Source: Olavius algarvensis Gamma 3 endosymbiont | GTDB taxonomy: Bacteria; Pseudomonadota; Gammaproteobacteria; GCA-001735895 | Length of the DNA: 63,388 nt | Assembly (NCBI GenBank): GCA_001735895.1 | Contig: DS021200.1 | Coordinates: 404,719-468,106 of the forward strand | Direction of reading: 5' to 3' | Part shown: positions 17,476 through 27,731 of the stretch, in pieces | How positions within the stretch are numbered: position 1 is the stretch's first letter | Layout of the letters: each line of letters opens with the position of its first letter | Made by a program: the position numbers and the translations under genes | The notes under the pieces: generated by a model | What the model saw: only the letters and a program-made list of their open reading frames with translations | Told to the model about the DNA's origin: nothing | Database searches by the model: none

Positions 17476-18450
17476 ATGGTCGAATGCAAGTACTATTCTT
17501 TTTACGCGCTGGCGAAGATTAATGACCCGGAGCTGTTGTACGAGGCGTTTCAGCAACAGATAGCGCCGGGACACGCCGACGAAATCGAAGTCGAGGTTTT
17601 CGAGTATAGCGACCAGCGCTGGAACCGCCTGACTCGCAGCGGCGGACTCGACCAGAAGATCCCCAAGCGGGTCCTGCGCATGCTCAACCAGAAATTCGGA
17701 GCGCAGGACACCGGCAGCTGGTATTACGATAACGAAATAGAAGGCTGGTTTTGCAGTTACAAACCGCTATCAACCAAACACTTCGTACTCTTAGTAAAAT
17801 CCAGCGACCCCGACAAGTTAATCGAAGAAGACTATCTGCAGTTCCTGTTTCATTTTTACTGTCATCAGTTACAAATGTTACAGGGCACCTACCGCGACGC
17901 CTTAACCGGGCTTTACAATCGGCGCGCCTTCAACGAAAAAATTCAGCAGCTACTCGACATGTCCAACCACTACAAACGCCGCGCCAAGCAATATTCGCCG
18001 ACGGTTTTCGTAATGCTGGATATCGATCACTTCAAATCGATCAATGACAGCATGGGCCACCTGTTCGGCGACGAAGTACTGCTTTTGCTGGCGCAGCAAA
18101 TGACCGAATCCTTTCGCGACAACGATTTATTGTTCCGCTATGGCGGCGAAGAGTTCGCCATGGTATTGATGGATATCACGCCGGAGCAGGCGCAACAAAC
18201 GCTGGATCGTTTCAGGGAGAAAATCGCCAACCACAAGTTCCCCAATATCAGCCAGGTGACGGTAAGCATCGGCTACACCCACTTCGATACTAGCCTGTCC
18301 ATGGATGAGTTGATCAGCCAGGCCGATAATTCGCTTTATTATTGCAAGACGACCACTCGTAATACGGTTTATTGCTACCAGGATCTGATCGAGCAGGGCT
18401 TGACCCCGGTAAGGAAAGCGCCCCGCGCGCCGAATCTCAAAAGTATTTAA
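17476..18450 (+). CDS. Diguanylate cyclase with uncharacterised N-terminal sensor region
   Basis: Makes c-di-GMP from two GTP. Residues 150-305 are a GGDEF domain with DALTGLYNRRAFNEKI, VMLDIDHFKSINDSMGH and the active signature RYGGEEF. RDND five residues before GGEEF matches the RxxD inhibitory site, so product inhibition is expected. Residues 1-145 are soluble, without membrane segments, and not recognised by me. AGAGGG lies just before the ATG. It is separated from fdxA by 126 bases. Confidence 0.88.
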   Translation: MVECKYYSFYALAKINDPELLYEAFQQQIAPGHADEIEVEVFEYSDQRWNRLTRSGGLDQKIPKRVLRMLNQKFGAQDTGSWYYDNEIEGWFCSYKPLSTKHFVLLVKSSDPDKLIEEDYLQFLFHFYCHQLQMLQGTYRDALTGLYNRRAFNEKIQQLLDMSNHYKRRAKQYSPTVFVMLDIDHFKSINDSMGHLFGDEVLLLLAQQMTESFRDNDLLFRYGGEEFAMVLMDITPEQAQQTLDRFREKIANHKFPNISQVTVSIGYTHFDTSLSMDELISQADNSLYYCKTTTRNTVYCYQDLIEQGLTPVRKAPRAPNLKSI

Positions 18451-18670
18451 GTTCCCTCGATCCCTTTGAGGGGGACAGAGCAAACGTCGATTTAACTGAG
18501 GCAATGGCAGTGATTGCTGCCGGCATTTTGGTCTGACCCAACCCAAGTCTCCAAACCTCGGGGAGGTCGGGGCCAGACTCCGGCTTTCGTCGCCACTTTC
18601 CTACTTGGCCGATCATAGTCCCGAAACCGGGCGCTGATTACTTCGAAGCTATCTGGGATCTACCCAATCT

Positions 18671-19816
18671 CTAGGCAACAGTCCCATCGAGAAAATTCTT
18701 TACGACCGGTGAAAAATGCTCGTCGTCGATCAAAAAAGCATCGTGGCCGTTGACCGAATCGATTTCGATATAATCGACATCGGTGCCGGTGGCGCGCATC
18801 GCGTCGGCAATCTCCCGTTGCTGACGCGCCGGGAACAGGATATCGGTGGTTACGCCGACGACCAGCGCTTTTTCGACATCGATTTTCGACATGCCATCGC
18901 TGATCGACTCGCCATGTTCGGCAATATCAAACCAGTCCATTGCGCGCGACAGGTATAGATAACTGTTGGGATCGAAGCTGTGAATAAACTTTCGCGCATT
19001 ATATTCCAGATAGTTTTCGATTTCGAATTCGCGCTCGAAGCGCTTGCCGCTGAGTTTCTCCGGCGGTAACCGACTACGATCGAACTTGGAATTCCATTCG
19101 TCCGCGGCGCGGTATGACACCAGGCCCAACTTGCGTGCCAGCGACATACCGGAAAGCGGCCGGTGAGCATCGCTATAATGGCCGTTGTTCCAATCCGGAT
19201 CGCTGCGAATAATTTCACGTTGCAGCGAACGCAAGGCAATCGTCAGCGGCAGCGCCTGGGTGGCGGCCGAAATCGATATCAGATACTTGATCGCGCCGGG
19301 ATACTGCATGGCATAGGCGATGGCCGACATGCCGCCCATCGAGGAGCCGGCCGCCGCATGAATTTTCTCGACCCCGAGTTCCCGCATCAGGTAGTAACCC
19401 GAACTCGCAATATCCTCGACCGTCACATCGGGAAAGTCGGCGCCATAAGCCTCTCCCGTATTCGGATTGAGCGAACCCGGTCCGGTGCTGCCGTAACAAC
19501 CGCCCAGCGAATTGGCGCAAACCACGAAAAAGCGTTCGGTATCTATGGCCTTACCGGGCCCGACCATGTATTCCCACCAGCCGGGTGACGGATCCTCGGC
19601 CGAGGAAGCCGCGTGCGCGCTCGGCGAAAGTCCGGTGAATATGATGATCGCATTATCCGCGGCGGGGTTGAGTTCGCCCCAACTCTCGTAGGCCAAAGTG
19701 ACTTCGGGCAGGCGCTCGCCGCGCCACAGATGCATACCGTCCGCGGGGAGGTTGCCGAGCGTAATATGGCGGGTTGCCCTGGTAGTGAAGGTATAGGCGT
19801 TTTCTTCGTCAGCCAT
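18671..19816 (-). CDS. metX: Homoserine O-acyltransferase MetX
   Basis: Acylates homoserine in the first committed step of methionine synthesis. Alpha/beta-hydrolase fold, 381 residues from ATG 19816. The nucleophile elbow AAAGSSMGGMSA, the Asp in VVGVTTDILFPA and the His in NGHDAFL form the catalytic triad. NSLGGCYGSTGP is the oxyanion-region signature. The frame is open to 19906 but would then overlap nadA; the MADEENAYTF start leaves a normal 40-base gap. Whether it uses acetyl- or succinyl-CoA cannot be read safely from sequence by eye. Confidence 0.93.
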   Translation of the reverse strand: MADEENAYTFTTRATRHITLGNLPADGMHLWRGERLPEVTLAYESWGELNPAADNAIIIFTGLSPSAHAASSAEDPSPGWWEYMVGPGKAIDTERFFVVCANSLGGCYGSTGPGSLNPNTGEAYGADFPDVTVEDIASSGYYLMRELGVEKIHAAAGSSMGGMSAIAYAMQYPGAIKYLISISAATQALPLTIALRSLQREIIRSDPDWNNGHYSDAHRPLSGMSLARKLGLVSYRAADEWNSKFDRSRLPPEKLSGKRFEREFEIENYLEYNARKFIHSFDPNSYLYLSRAMDWFDIAEHGESISDGMSKIDVEKALVVGVTTDILFPARQQREIADAMRATGTDVDYIEIDSVNGHDAFLIDDEHFSPVVKNFLDGTVA

Positions 19817-19856
19817 CGACCCGGTTCTCGATCGTTGATTCCAGCTGCGGGATAAT

Positions 19857-20951
19857 CTAGATATCGAGCATGCGCTGCAGTGCGATGCGCGCATTATCGG
19901 CGACATCCGTTGCGACCGAAATCCGATTCACCACATTACCTTCGACCAGATTTTCCAGCACCCAGGCCAGGTGCTGCGGATCGATGCGAAACATGGTCGA
20001 ACACATGCATACCATGGGCGACATGAATTGTACCGTCTTGTTATCGCCGGCCAGCGTCTGGTGCAGGCGATTGACCAGGTTCAACTCGGTGCCTACCAGC
20101 CACTGCGTGCCGGGCTCGGCGGCGGTAATGGTGTTGATGATATATTCGGTAGAACCGACATAGTCCGACAGCTGGCAGACTTCAAAACTGGCCTCGGGGT
20201 GCGAAATGACCTTGCCTACGGGATGGTCCCGCCGAAAATTTTCGATCTGATCGGGTTTGAACATTTGATGAACCGAGCAAAATCCTTTCCACAGGATCAT
20301 TTTGGCGCCCTTGATCTGTTCCGCGGTCAACCCGCCCATGGGCAGGTCGTAATCCCATACCACCATTTCATCGAGTGGAATACCCATTTTGTAACCGGTA
20401 TTTCTACCGAGGTGTTGATCCGGGAAAAACAGTACCTTTTCGCGCCGCGCAAAGGACCAGTCGAGAATCTTTTGCGCATTGGTGGAGGTACAGACGATAC
20501 CGCCATGCCGACCGCAAAACGACTTCAGATCCGCAGCCGAATTGATATAGGTAACCGGGGTAACGAATTCATCGGCCTCGAGCACGCTATTCAATTCCTG
20601 CCAGGCCCGCTCGACCTGTTCCAGGTCGGCCATGTCGGCCATGGCGCAGCCGGCGGACAGATCCGGCAGAATTGATACCTGCTCGGGACGCGAAATGATG
20701 TCGGCGACCTCGGCCATGAAGTGAACCCCGCAAAAAACGATGTATTCGGCCCTGGAATCAGCGGCCTGGCGCGACAGCTTTAAGGAGTCACCCGAAAAAT
20801 CGGCATGCTTGAACACTTCGTCGCGCTGGTAATGATGACCCAAAATAACCACCCGCTCGCCGAGTGCCTGCTTGGCGGCGGTGATACGCTTGTCGCAATC
20901 CGCATCGTTCAACGATGCGTAGGGTTGTAAATCAATCGCGGTGGCAGCCAT
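19857..20951 (-). CDS. nadA: Quinolinate synthase NadA
   Basis: Condenses iminoaspartate with dihydroxyacetone phosphate to quinolinate for NAD synthesis; [4Fe-4S] enzyme. 364 residues. Landmarks are ILGHHYQRDEVFKHADFSGD, FCGVHFMAEVADI, DLSAGCAMADM with a cluster Cys, and MSPMVCMCSTMF near the end. metX follows on the same strand. The aspS stop lies 88 bases from the start of this gene. No nadB or nadC is nearby; nadE and pncC, also in NAD metabolism, occur elsewhere in the window. Confidence 0.97.
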   Translation of the reverse strand: MAATAIDLQPYASLNDADCDKRITAAKQALGERVVILGHHYQRDEVFKHADFSGDSLKLSRQAADSRAEYIVFCGVHFMAEVADIISRPEQVSILPDLSAGCAMADMADLEQVERAWQELNSVLEADEFVTPVTYINSAADLKSFCGRHGGIVCTSTNAQKILDWSFARREKVLFFPDQHLGRNTGYKMGIPLDEMVVWDYDLPMGGLTAEQIKGAKMILWKGFCSVHQMFKPDQIENFRRDHPVGKVISHPEASFEVCQLSDYVGSTEYIINTITAAEPGTQWLVGTELNLVNRLHQTLAGDNKTVQFMSPMVCMCSTMFRIDPQHLAWVLENLVEGNVVNRISVATDVADNARIALQRMLDI

Positions 20952-21039
20952 GGCTAGCTCGATTTGTCAGACGAATAGAAAATTCTATCACCTGCCGATT
21001 CGACTGCCAAACACACTCTGTAGGGTTATATCGGCCTGC

Positions 21040-22818
21040 TCAGGTTTCGGCCTGCGGTTTACGCAGGCGAATCGATAGCTCGCGCAACTGGCGCTCGGCG
21101 ACCGGCGCCGGCGCCTGCGTCAACAAGCAGGCAGCGGTTTGCGTTTTAGGAAATGCCATGACGTCACGTATCGAATTTGCCCCGGCCATCAGCATCACCA
21201 GGCGATCGAGACCGAAGGCGATACCGCCGTGCGGAGGGCAGCCGTATTTCAACGCGGTCAACAGGAAGCCGAACTTTTCCTGCGCTTCCTGCTCATCGAT
21301 GCCGAGCAGTTTGAACACGCACTGCTGCATATCGATATTATGGATACGCACCGAACCGCCGCCCAATTCGGTACCGTTCAGCACCATGTCGTAGGCGCGC
21401 GACAGGGTGCCGCCGGGATCGGCCTCGAGTAGTTCTGGATCATTGGTCGCGGGTGCGGTGAACGGATGATGCAGCGCATTCCAACGGTTTTCGCGCGCGT
21501 CGTGTTCAAACATCGGAAAATCGACGACCCACAGGAAACGCCAACCCGGCTCGACCAGCCCACGATCCTGTCCGACCTTGATACGCAACGCACCCAGCGA
21601 TTCGTTGACGACATGGGCCTTGTCTGCGCCAAAGAAAATCAGGTCGCCGGTAGCTGCGCCGGTACGCTCCAGGATTGCCTGGATCGCCTCGTCGGGCAGG
21701 AATTTGAGTATGGGAGACTGCGGGCCTTCGCGCCCTCGGGACAGGTCGTTGCATTTGATATAGGCCAGGCCCCGGGCGCCATAGCGCCCGACGAAATCGG
21801 TATAGTCGTCAATTTCCTTACGCGTCAACGCGTTGCCCCCGGGCAGGCGCAAGGCGGCGACCCGACCTTCGGGATCGCCGGCGGGACCTGAAAACACTTT
21901 GAATTCGACATCTTTGAGCAGGTCGGAAATGGTGGTTAGTTCCAGGTCGATGCGCAAATCGGGTTTGTCGGAACCATAACGCTCCATCGCCTCGGCATGC
22001 GTCATGCGTAAAAACGGGCCGTCGACATCGACTTCCAGTACTGCGCCAAACAGAGCGCGCATCATGTTTTCCATCTGGTTCATGATGGCCTCTTCGTCCA
22101 TGAACGAAGTCTCGATATCGAGCTGGGTGAATTCGGGTTGACGGTCGGCGCGCAGATCTTCATCGCGAAAGCAGCGCACAATCTGGTAATAGCGATCCAT
22201 GCCCGACATCATCAGCAGTTGCTTGAATAGTTGCGGCGATTGGGGCAATGCGAAAAAACTACCCGGATGGGTACGGCTCGGCACCAGGTAGTCGCGCGCT
22301 CCCTCGGGCGTCGCCTTGGTCAGCATCGGGGTTTCTATATCGAGAAACTCGGCATCCTCGAGCCAACGCCGCAGAAAATGAGTGACGCGCGCGCGCAGCT
22401 GCATGCGATACTGCATTTCAGGCTTGCGCAAATCGATATAGCGATAACGCAAACGGTTATCGTCGTGAACATCTTCTTCATCGAGCTGAAACGGCGGAGT
22501 TTCGGATGCGTTCAGAATTTCAAGCTTTTGCGCCAGTAACTCGACCTCGCCGGTCGCCATTTCCGGATTTTCGGTGCCCTCCGGACGCAACCGCAATTTA
22601 CCCTCGACCCGCAGCACGAATTCGTTGCGCAGGGTTTCGGCAGCGGCAAACATGGCCGCGTCATCGGGATCGAAAACCACCTGTAACATGCCTTTTTTAT
22701 CGCGCAGATCGACAAAAATGACGCCGCCGTGATCGCGGCGTCGGTTTACCCAGCCACAAACGCTTAGCTGTTGGTCGATATGTTGCCGGTTGAGTTCACC
22801 GCAATAATGCGTGCGCAT
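21040..22818 (-). CDS. aspS: Aspartyl-tRNA synthetase
   Basis: Class II synthetase, 592 residues as in other bacteria. Order: anticodon-binding OB fold (residues 1-105, [20 protein letters not shown]), catalytic core with [40 protein letters not shown] and [20 protein letters not shown], the GAD insertion, and the motif 3 region [14 protein letters not shown]. It follows fmdB after a strong terminator hairpin. Whether it also charges tRNA-Asn cannot be told. Confidence 0.98.
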   Translation of the reverse strand: MRTHYCGELNRQHIDQQLSVCGWVNRRRDHGGVIFVDLRDKKGMLQVVFDPDDAAMFAAAETLRNEFVLRVEGKLRLRPEGTENPEMATGEVELLAQKLEILNASETPPFQLDEEDVHDDNRLRYRYIDLRKPEMQYRMQLRARVTHFLRRWLEDAEFLDIETPMLTKATPEGARDYLVPSRTHPGSFFALPQSPQLFKQLLMMSGMDRYYQIVRCFRDEDLRADRQPEFTQLDIETSFMDEEAIMNQMENMMRALFGAVLEVDVDGPFLRMTHAEAMERYGSDKPDLRIDLELTTISDLLKDVEFKVFSGPAGDPEGRVAALRLPGGNALTRKEIDDYTDFVGRYGARGLAYIKCNDLSRGREGPQSPILKFLPDEAIQAILERTGAATGDLIFFGADKAHVVNESLGALRIKVGQDRGLVEPGWRFLWVVDFPMFEHDARENRWNALHHPFTAPATNDPELLEADPGGTLSRAYDMVLNGTELGGGSVRIHNIDMQQCVFKLLGIDEQEAQEKFGFLLTALKYGCPPHGGIAFGLDRLVMLMAGANSIRDVMAFPKTQTAACLLTQAPAPVAERQLRELSIRLRKPQAET

Positions 22819-22849
22819 AATGACTGATCCGAATGATTGTTGGTTGATT

Positions 22850-22869
22850 AAAAACCCGCGTTGCCGGGT
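22850..22869 (-). terminator. Rho-independent terminator after fmdB
   Basis: On the minus strand ACCCG-GCAACG-CGGGT is followed immediately by TTTTTAAT. The 5-bp stem is short but G+C rich with a clean T tract. It lies between the fmdB stop and the aspS start and would separate the two genes. Confidence 0.65.
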
Positions 22870-22875
22870 CGGGGC

Positions 22876-23187
22876 TTAGGCGGCGGCCTCTTTTTTGGCG
22901 GTGCTGGAATTGATCTTGTTGCCGTCGGCCGGCTTGTCGGTCTTGTCAGACTTGTTCGTTGTATTCTTGTCGGCACTATCCCCCTGCGACAGGTTTTTCT
23001 GCTTGTCCGACTTGAAATCGGTCTCATACCAACCGGCGCCGCTTAGGCGAAAACCAGGCGCTGAAATTTTCTTTTTTAAAGATTGCCGCTGGCAGTCAGG
23101 GCAATCGCGCAATGGCGCATCGTTCATTTTCTGCAGTGTTTCGAATTCATGACTGCATTCGCAGCATACATATTCGTAAATTGGCAT
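22876..23187 (-). CDS. FmdB-family zinc ribbon protein
   Basis: A 103-residue protein. The N-terminus MPIYEYVCCECSHEFETLQK with CPDCQRQSL is the FmdB zinc ribbon (CxxC...CxxC). The second half is a Lys/Asp/Ser-rich tail ending STAKKEAAA, probably disordered. Such genes commonly sit next to aspS, as here. Cellular role is poorly known despite the family's 'regulatory' name. Confidence 0.88.
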   Translation of the reverse strand: MPIYEYVCCECSHEFETLQKMNDAPLRDCPDCQRQSLKKKISAPGFRLSGAGWYETDFKSDKQKNLSQGDSADKNTTNKSDKTDKPADGNKINSSTAKKEAAA

Positions 23188-23337
23188 CGATGTCTCCGAT
23201 CAACGGTCCTGTGAGCCTAGCCCGACGATTACCCGGCTCACTCAAAAAGGCACGGGATTCTATAATAGTCTGGCGTATATTCCAACAGCAACGCCTTAGA
23301 AACCACGGCGCTATTCAGCCGCAAGACCGCCATTCGG

Positions 23338-24090
23338 TTAAAAATACGACAGTAATTTGCCGTCGAGATCGAATACCAGCCAGGTCGAACCGTAACGCCC
23401 GGAGAAGCGGGCTACCAGTACTTCATCCTCGGATTTGCCGTTTGTCTGCAGCCAGGCTTCATAAGCGTCCCTGGATTCGTAAAAATCCATTCGGTCGGAG
23501 AACACGGTCTGCTTTTCCTTGAGCCCCTGCGCGAAATCCTCCTTGGGCCAATAGAGCTGCATCTGGGCATGTTCCAGTACCTTTTCGTCAATCTTAATGC
23601 GTTGAACCTCGGCCAGGGCTTCCCGAACACGCGGCATATGCGCATAAATAATCGGCGGTTTTTCGTCGCTGTACTGGCGCAGGACCGCCTCCGACTCCAG
23701 CTTGCCGCCATATTGTTCCATGATTGACGAAACCATGAATTCATCGATCAAAACAATGGCTACAGGGCGTTGGTTATAGGTCAACGAAACCCCATAAAAT
23801 AGCGCCGCAAACTGAATTACGGCAATCGTTACCAGGTCGAATATAATCGCCTTGCGCTTTTTTCTCAGATCGAATATCAGGAAGGTAATGAAAGGTCCCA
23901 ACACCAGATCGACCGCACCGACCAGGCGAATCCCTTGCCAGCCCCCATCGATCGAAAAATAAGGCTGCGGATACCAGTGGTAATAAATCTTATAAGCCAG
24001 GTATATGAATACCACGATGCTGAGGCTCAGATGTACACCGGTTGCTTTTAGTTTGGTAATCAGCAATGGTTTATTGATTTTCATCGGCAC
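23338..24090 (-). CDS. TfpX/TfpZ-family type IV pilin accessory protein
   Basis: A 250-residue inner-membrane protein. Three hydrophobic segments lie in the first 120 residues, with YPQPYFSIDGGWQGIRLVGAV DLVLGP between the first and second, the recognisable TfpZ signature. The remainder is a periplasmic-type soluble domain. Relatives assist assembly or stability of particular type IV pilins. No pilin gene is visible nearby. It is divergent from the next gene with only 34 bases between. Confidence 0.75.
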   Translation of the reverse strand: MPMKINKPLLITKLKATGVHLSLSIVVFIYLAYKIYYHWYPQPYFSIDGGWQGIRLVGAVDLVLGPFITFLIFDLRKKRKAIIFDLVTIAVIQFAALFYGVSLTYNQRPVAIVLIDEFMVSSIMEQYGGKLESEAVLRQYSDEKPPIIYAHMPRVREALAEVQRIKIDEKVLEHAQMQLYWPKEDFAQGLKEKQTVFSDRMDFYESRDAYEAWLQTNGKSEDEVLVARFSGRYGSTWLVFDLDGKLLSYF

Positions 24091-24124
24091 TTCATTCCGG
24101 ACACTTTTTCATACATTTTAATTT

Positions 24125-24904
24125 ATGGAACAAGAAATCAAAAATTTCAAGATTAAAACCGCCTACAACCGCATCAACTTGCATCAACAGGGAGGGCGTC
24201 TGGAATTGCGCAGCCACGACAACGCGCTGCAAAGTGTCATCGATTTGAACTGCCCGCAAAAACTCGGCCTCAAAAACCTCGAACATCTGATGTCGGTACT
24301 GCTTTTCATTCCCGAGCCAAAGTCGGTCCTGATGCTCGGAACTGCGGCCGGCTCATTGCTACATTTCCTGCCCCATTATTATCCTCGAACCGATATCACC
24401 GCGGTCGATATCGACGTCGAACTGGTGGAAAAAATGCTGCGCATGGAGGTGCTGCCTGCCGCCGGCGACGGCTTGACCTATGTCTACGGCGATGCTGCTC
24501 GGTTCATTTTATCCTGCGATCAAAGCTATGACTTGATTCTGGCCGATGTTTTCACCGGAGCGCAGACGCCCGGCTGGCTGCTCGACAAAAAATACACCGA
24601 CGCGCTTTATCGCCGACTCGGTGAACATGGCGCACTCGCCTACAACCTGCTGATCGAGAGCGAGCATGACTTCAAACTTTTTTATCGCGAATTACGCCTG
24701 GTATTTAACCGCCAAACCTTGTGTATGCCGGTCAAGGATTACGAAAACCTGATCGCCTTCGGCATTCGCCACCCGCTACCGGCGCGTTATATGGCCTGGT
24801 ATATGCAGCACGCCATGGCGCTGTCCGAGCAGCTCGAAATCGATTTCCTGAAGATACTTGCGGTTATTTACAACACCAATCCGGTCGGCGCAGGGGTGCT
24901 ATAA
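24125..24904 (+). CDS. Spermidine synthase-like (aminopropyltransferase/methyltransferase fold) protein
   Basis: 259 residues with a Rossmann-type S-adenosylmethionine binding fold. SVLMLGTAAGSLLHFL is the glycine-rich loop, and ITAVDIDVELVEKM has the acidic residues of motif II. YDLILADVFTG matches the DxxxxD catalytic region of spermidine-synthase homologs. SpeD is absent and such stand-alone homologs often have no proven polyamine activity, so the reaction is left open. It faces the pilin accessory gene divergently and converges with bolA. Confidence 0.75.
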   Translation: MEQEIKNFKIKTAYNRINLHQQGGRLELRSHDNALQSVIDLNCPQKLGLKNLEHLMSVLLFIPEPKSVLMLGTAAGSLLHFLPHYYPRTDITAVDIDVELVEKMLRMEVLPAAGDGLTYVYGDAARFILSCDQSYDLILADVFTGAQTPGWLLDKKYTDALYRRLGEHGALAYNLLIESEHDFKLFYRELRLVFNRQTLCMPVKDYENLIAFGIRHPLPARYMAWYMQHAMALSEQLEIDFLKILAVIYNTNPVGAGVL

Positions 24905-24921
24905 AAGCTTGACCGGGTTTG

Positions 24922-25236
24922 TTACTGGTTTTTACCGCCGCCGCGGCAGGGCGGCGAATCGGCGACCACGCCCTGGCGCGTCTGCCATTCCTCCGGCGTC
25001 ATAGTATGCAGGGCCAGTGCGTGTATCTGCCGCAGTTCCTGTTCCAGCGTCTTGTTAACCATGCGGTGTCGCTTGATCAGCATTTGATCCCTGAAAGAAT
25101 CGCTGACGATGGTGACCTTGAAATGGGACTCCGAACCGGGCGCCACATTATGCATGTGACTTTCATTTTCAACCTGCAGGTAGTCGGTATCGAACACGCC
25201 GGCAAGTTTTTGTTCAATTGTGGACTGAATCGACAT
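24922..25236 (-). CDS. BolA-family protein
   Basis: 104 residues. The core IEQKLAGVFDTDYLQVENES, HFKVTIVSDSF and LIKRHRMVNKTL is the BolA fold with the conserved His in the RHRMV motif. BolA proteins pair with monothiol glutaredoxins in FeS trafficking and can affect cell shape. It starts 18 bases after the HEAT-repeat kinase stop and is probably co-transcribed with it. The extended Cys/Gly-rich tail PPCRGGGKNQ is not usual in short members. Confidence 0.88.
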   Translation of the reverse strand: MSIQSTIEQKLAGVFDTDYLQVENESHMHNVAPGSESHFKVTIVSDSFRDQMLIKRHRMVNKTLEQELRQIHALALHTMTPEEWQTRQGVVADSPPCRGGGKNQ

Positions 25237-25254
25237 CTAAATAGTTTCCATTGC

Positions 25255-27639
25255 TTAAGGTTCTTTTTGCTGAACTTCCTTGATTGCTTCGGCTACATCT
25301 TCCATGGTCTGTAGCCGGTCTTCGAGCTCAACCGCCATCATGCGCCGCACCAGCAGACTGACGCGCGGCCCGATTTCCTTACGGATTTCATGTATCGGCA
25401 CCGCCTTGCCCTCGAGATGCTGAAATAGCAACGACATGGGCTCTCCGGTGTAGGGCAACTGCCCGGTGAACATGCCATAGGCAATAATGCCGAGCGCATA
25501 TATATCGCTGCGATGATCCGCTTCCTGGCCTTTGGCGCGTTCGGGCGACAAATACGCCGGGGTGCCGATAATCGATCCGGCCTGGGTCAGGGTCGACTCG
25601 GTATCGGATGAAGCCGAAGCGATCCCGAAGTCGACGACCTTGACCAGACCGTCGTCATTCATCAGGATATTGCTCGGCTTCAGGTCGCGGTGGATAACAT
25701 CCTGATTATGCGCGGCGGCCATGCCGTTGGCGACCTGCAACAGGATATCGAGCCCTTGCTTGTTACTAAAATATTTTTGCTCCCGCAGGTATTCATCGAT
25801 ACCGCGGCTTTCGAAATACTCCATCGATATCGCGCTCAAATTATCCTTGCTCAACATATCGTGAATACGAATGACGTTGGGGTGGCTGACCTTGCGTGAG
25901 TACTTGACCTCGCGTAAAAAGCGCTCGCGCGATGCCTCTTCCGCGGTCAACTCGGGATGCATGAATTTTAGGATTAGCGACTCGCCCACCATTTCATCCT
26001 CGGCGAGCATGACCCGGCCCATTGCGCCGCGGCCGATTTCCTTGTCGATGTGGTAACGCTCCAGCCACAGATCGCCATGCTTGAATTCTTCGATGTTTTG
26101 ATACTGTGGAACCATCGGGGCGGCTCCGTCCGCGGATGCCTGGTTGACCATTTGGGTATCGAACTTGAGCAAGCGGGTGTCGAAATAGGCTTCCTGGTCG
26201 ACATTAAGCGCGGGTAACTCAAATTCCACGGTCAACCGATTAACCACTTCGCCAGCCGTATCACGCACCGTGGCCTGCAGTTTGGGGACTTTTTGCATCA
26301 GCTTGTCGCGAATCGTCTTGGCATGCCGTTTGGTGGCGAGCTTGCCGATGGTTTCGAGCGCCTCGCGCTGTACCAGCGCCTCCTGCATCCGCAGGCAGGC
26401 GAAGGCGATCTCGAGTCCCTTGCTAAATCCCAGTTCGCCAACGGCCCTTAGCACCGCGGGCGCTGACTCCACATGGGTTTCAATCACTTTTTTCAGAATA
26501 CCGATCGATTCGCGCTGGGCGGATTTGCCGATGGCTTCGATCGCGCTTTCGCGCACCTGCCAGTTTTCGTGCAGCGCATTTCCCCATAGTTGCTTGAGAT
26601 CGGCCGGATCGCTGCTCTGCGCCGCAAACGTCTGCGCCTGTTCGCGGATGAATTCATTGTCGTGATCGGTCAATCCTTCAGCCGTCGCATACAGCTTGTC
26701 GTTACCGAATTTTTGCAAACACTTCAAGGCCTGCTCCTTGCCCCACCATTCCTGCTGATCGAGCAATCGTAAAAAAGTTTCGAGACCTGCCGGCGTAACA
26801 TGTTTGATGAACAACTTGACAAAAATTTCTCGAATTTCATCCGACTTGCCGCAGGTCCAGGGCGCGAGTCTCGGCGCCAGTTCCGAATCCGCCTGCAGCT
26901 GCAGAATTTCGAGCGCCATTTCGCGTTCCACTTCGGACATGGATTCGACAAACGGCAACAGCACCGAGGCGTCGAATTTAGCCGGCAGATTTTTCAGGGT
27001 TTTCAAGGCCTCGATAACAACCGTTTTGTTTTCGTCGTTCAGAAACTTCACGATCACCGGCGCAATTTCGGACTGATCGACTTGGGCGAAATAACGCAAC
27101 AGCGTAATCTTGACCGAGGGACTGCCGATTGCGCCCGGTTCGATACGCAGGACTTCGAGGTCGAGCGGCTGTTTGGAGTCTTGCGCCAACTTGATCAATT
27201 GCACAGCGTGGGTTTTGTCGAGCTTGAGCGCGTTGATTATAATCTGTTCGGGTTTAAGCACTTCTCGTTGAAACGAGAGGATATCGATAATTTCAGCCTG
27301 GGAAACATCCGATTCGTGTAATTTCTTGAACAGTTTGCTGGGACTTATCTGATCGGTCTGCGATAGAATCGAGGCGGCGGTTGTCCGGACATCGGTGGCG
27401 TCGTTATCGAGGCTTTTCAGGAATAGCTCTTCACCGCCGCTGTCGACATTTTCCAGGCAGATCTCGGTTAACATCGCCTGATGCAAGCCGGAAGTCTCAG
27501 GGATTACCTGGATTAAATGTTGCAGCGAATCCTTGGCCGAATTACGCAGTTTTTCGATCAGCGCAACGCCCTTGGCACTTTCCAGATCATCACAATCGAG
27601 AAACTGCTTTAGTGTTCTTTTGAACAGAAGGGAGGACAT
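25255..27639 (-). CDS. HEAT-repeat Ser/Thr protein kinase
   Basis: A 794-residue soluble protein (start MSSLLFKRTLKQF at 27639, after a TAGG ribosome site; the frame is open to 27663). Residues 1 to about 490 are helical HEAT-like repeats. Residues about 527-790 are a Hanks-type kinase with IGRGAMGRVMLAED, the Lys in ESLILKFMHP, VIHRDLKPSNILMNDDG, VVDFGIASA and AYLSPERA, so all catalytic residues are present. Unlike PknB it has no membrane segment and the kinase is C-terminal. HEAT repeats are probably the substrate or partner platform. It lies between clpB and bolA on the same strand. Confidence 0.9.
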   Translation of the reverse strand: MSSLLFKRTLKQFLDCDDLESAKGVALIEKLRNSAKDSLQHLIQVIPETSGLHQAMLTEICLENVDSGGEELFLKSLDNDATDVRTTAASILSQTDQISPSKLFKKLHESDVSQAEIIDILSFQREVLKPEQIIINALKLDKTHAVQLIKLAQDSKQPLDLEVLRIEPGAIGSPSVKITLLRYFAQVDQSEIAPVIVKFLNDENKTVVIEALKTLKNLPAKFDASVLLPFVESMSEVEREMALEILQLQADSELAPRLAPWTCGKSDEIREIFVKLFIKHVTPAGLETFLRLLDQQEWWGKEQALKCLQKFGNDKLYATAEGLTDHDNEFIREQAQTFAAQSSDPADLKQLWGNALHENWQVRESAIEAIGKSAQRESIGILKKVIETHVESAPAVLRAVGELGFSKGLEIAFACLRMQEALVQREALETIGKLATKRHAKTIRDKLMQKVPKLQATVRDTAGEVVNRLTVEFELPALNVDQEAYFDTRLLKFDTQMVNQASADGAAPMVPQYQNIEEFKHGDLWLERYHIDKEIGRGAMGRVMLAEDEMVGESLILKFMHPELTAEEASRERFLREVKYSRKVSHPNVIRIHDMLSKDNLSAISMEYFESRGIDEYLREQKYFSNKQGLDILLQVANGMAAAHNQDVIHRDLKPSNILMNDDGLVKVVDFGIASASSDTESTLTQAGSIIGTPAYLSPERAKGQEADHRSDIYALGIIAYGMFTGQLPYTGEPMSLLFQHLEGKAVPIHEIRKEIGPRVSLLVRRMMAVELEDRLQTMEDVAEAIKEVQQKEP

Positions 27640-27731
27640 TCGCCTACGTGAGAACTGCATCAATTGACAGGATTATAGCCGTAAAATGGTCGAAAAACGC
27701 CCGCCTGCTTCTAATTTATATGGAACGGCTC

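Noticed and set aside
18451-18670. Possible small RNA in the gap between the GGDEF gene and metX
   Set aside because: A few short hairpins (CCCTC/GAGGG, GGCAG/CTGCC) exist but no promoter-terminator pair or known RNA core.
19817-19860. SAM-type riboswitch before metX
   Set aside because: Only 40 bases separate nadA and metX, and no riboswitch core is visible.
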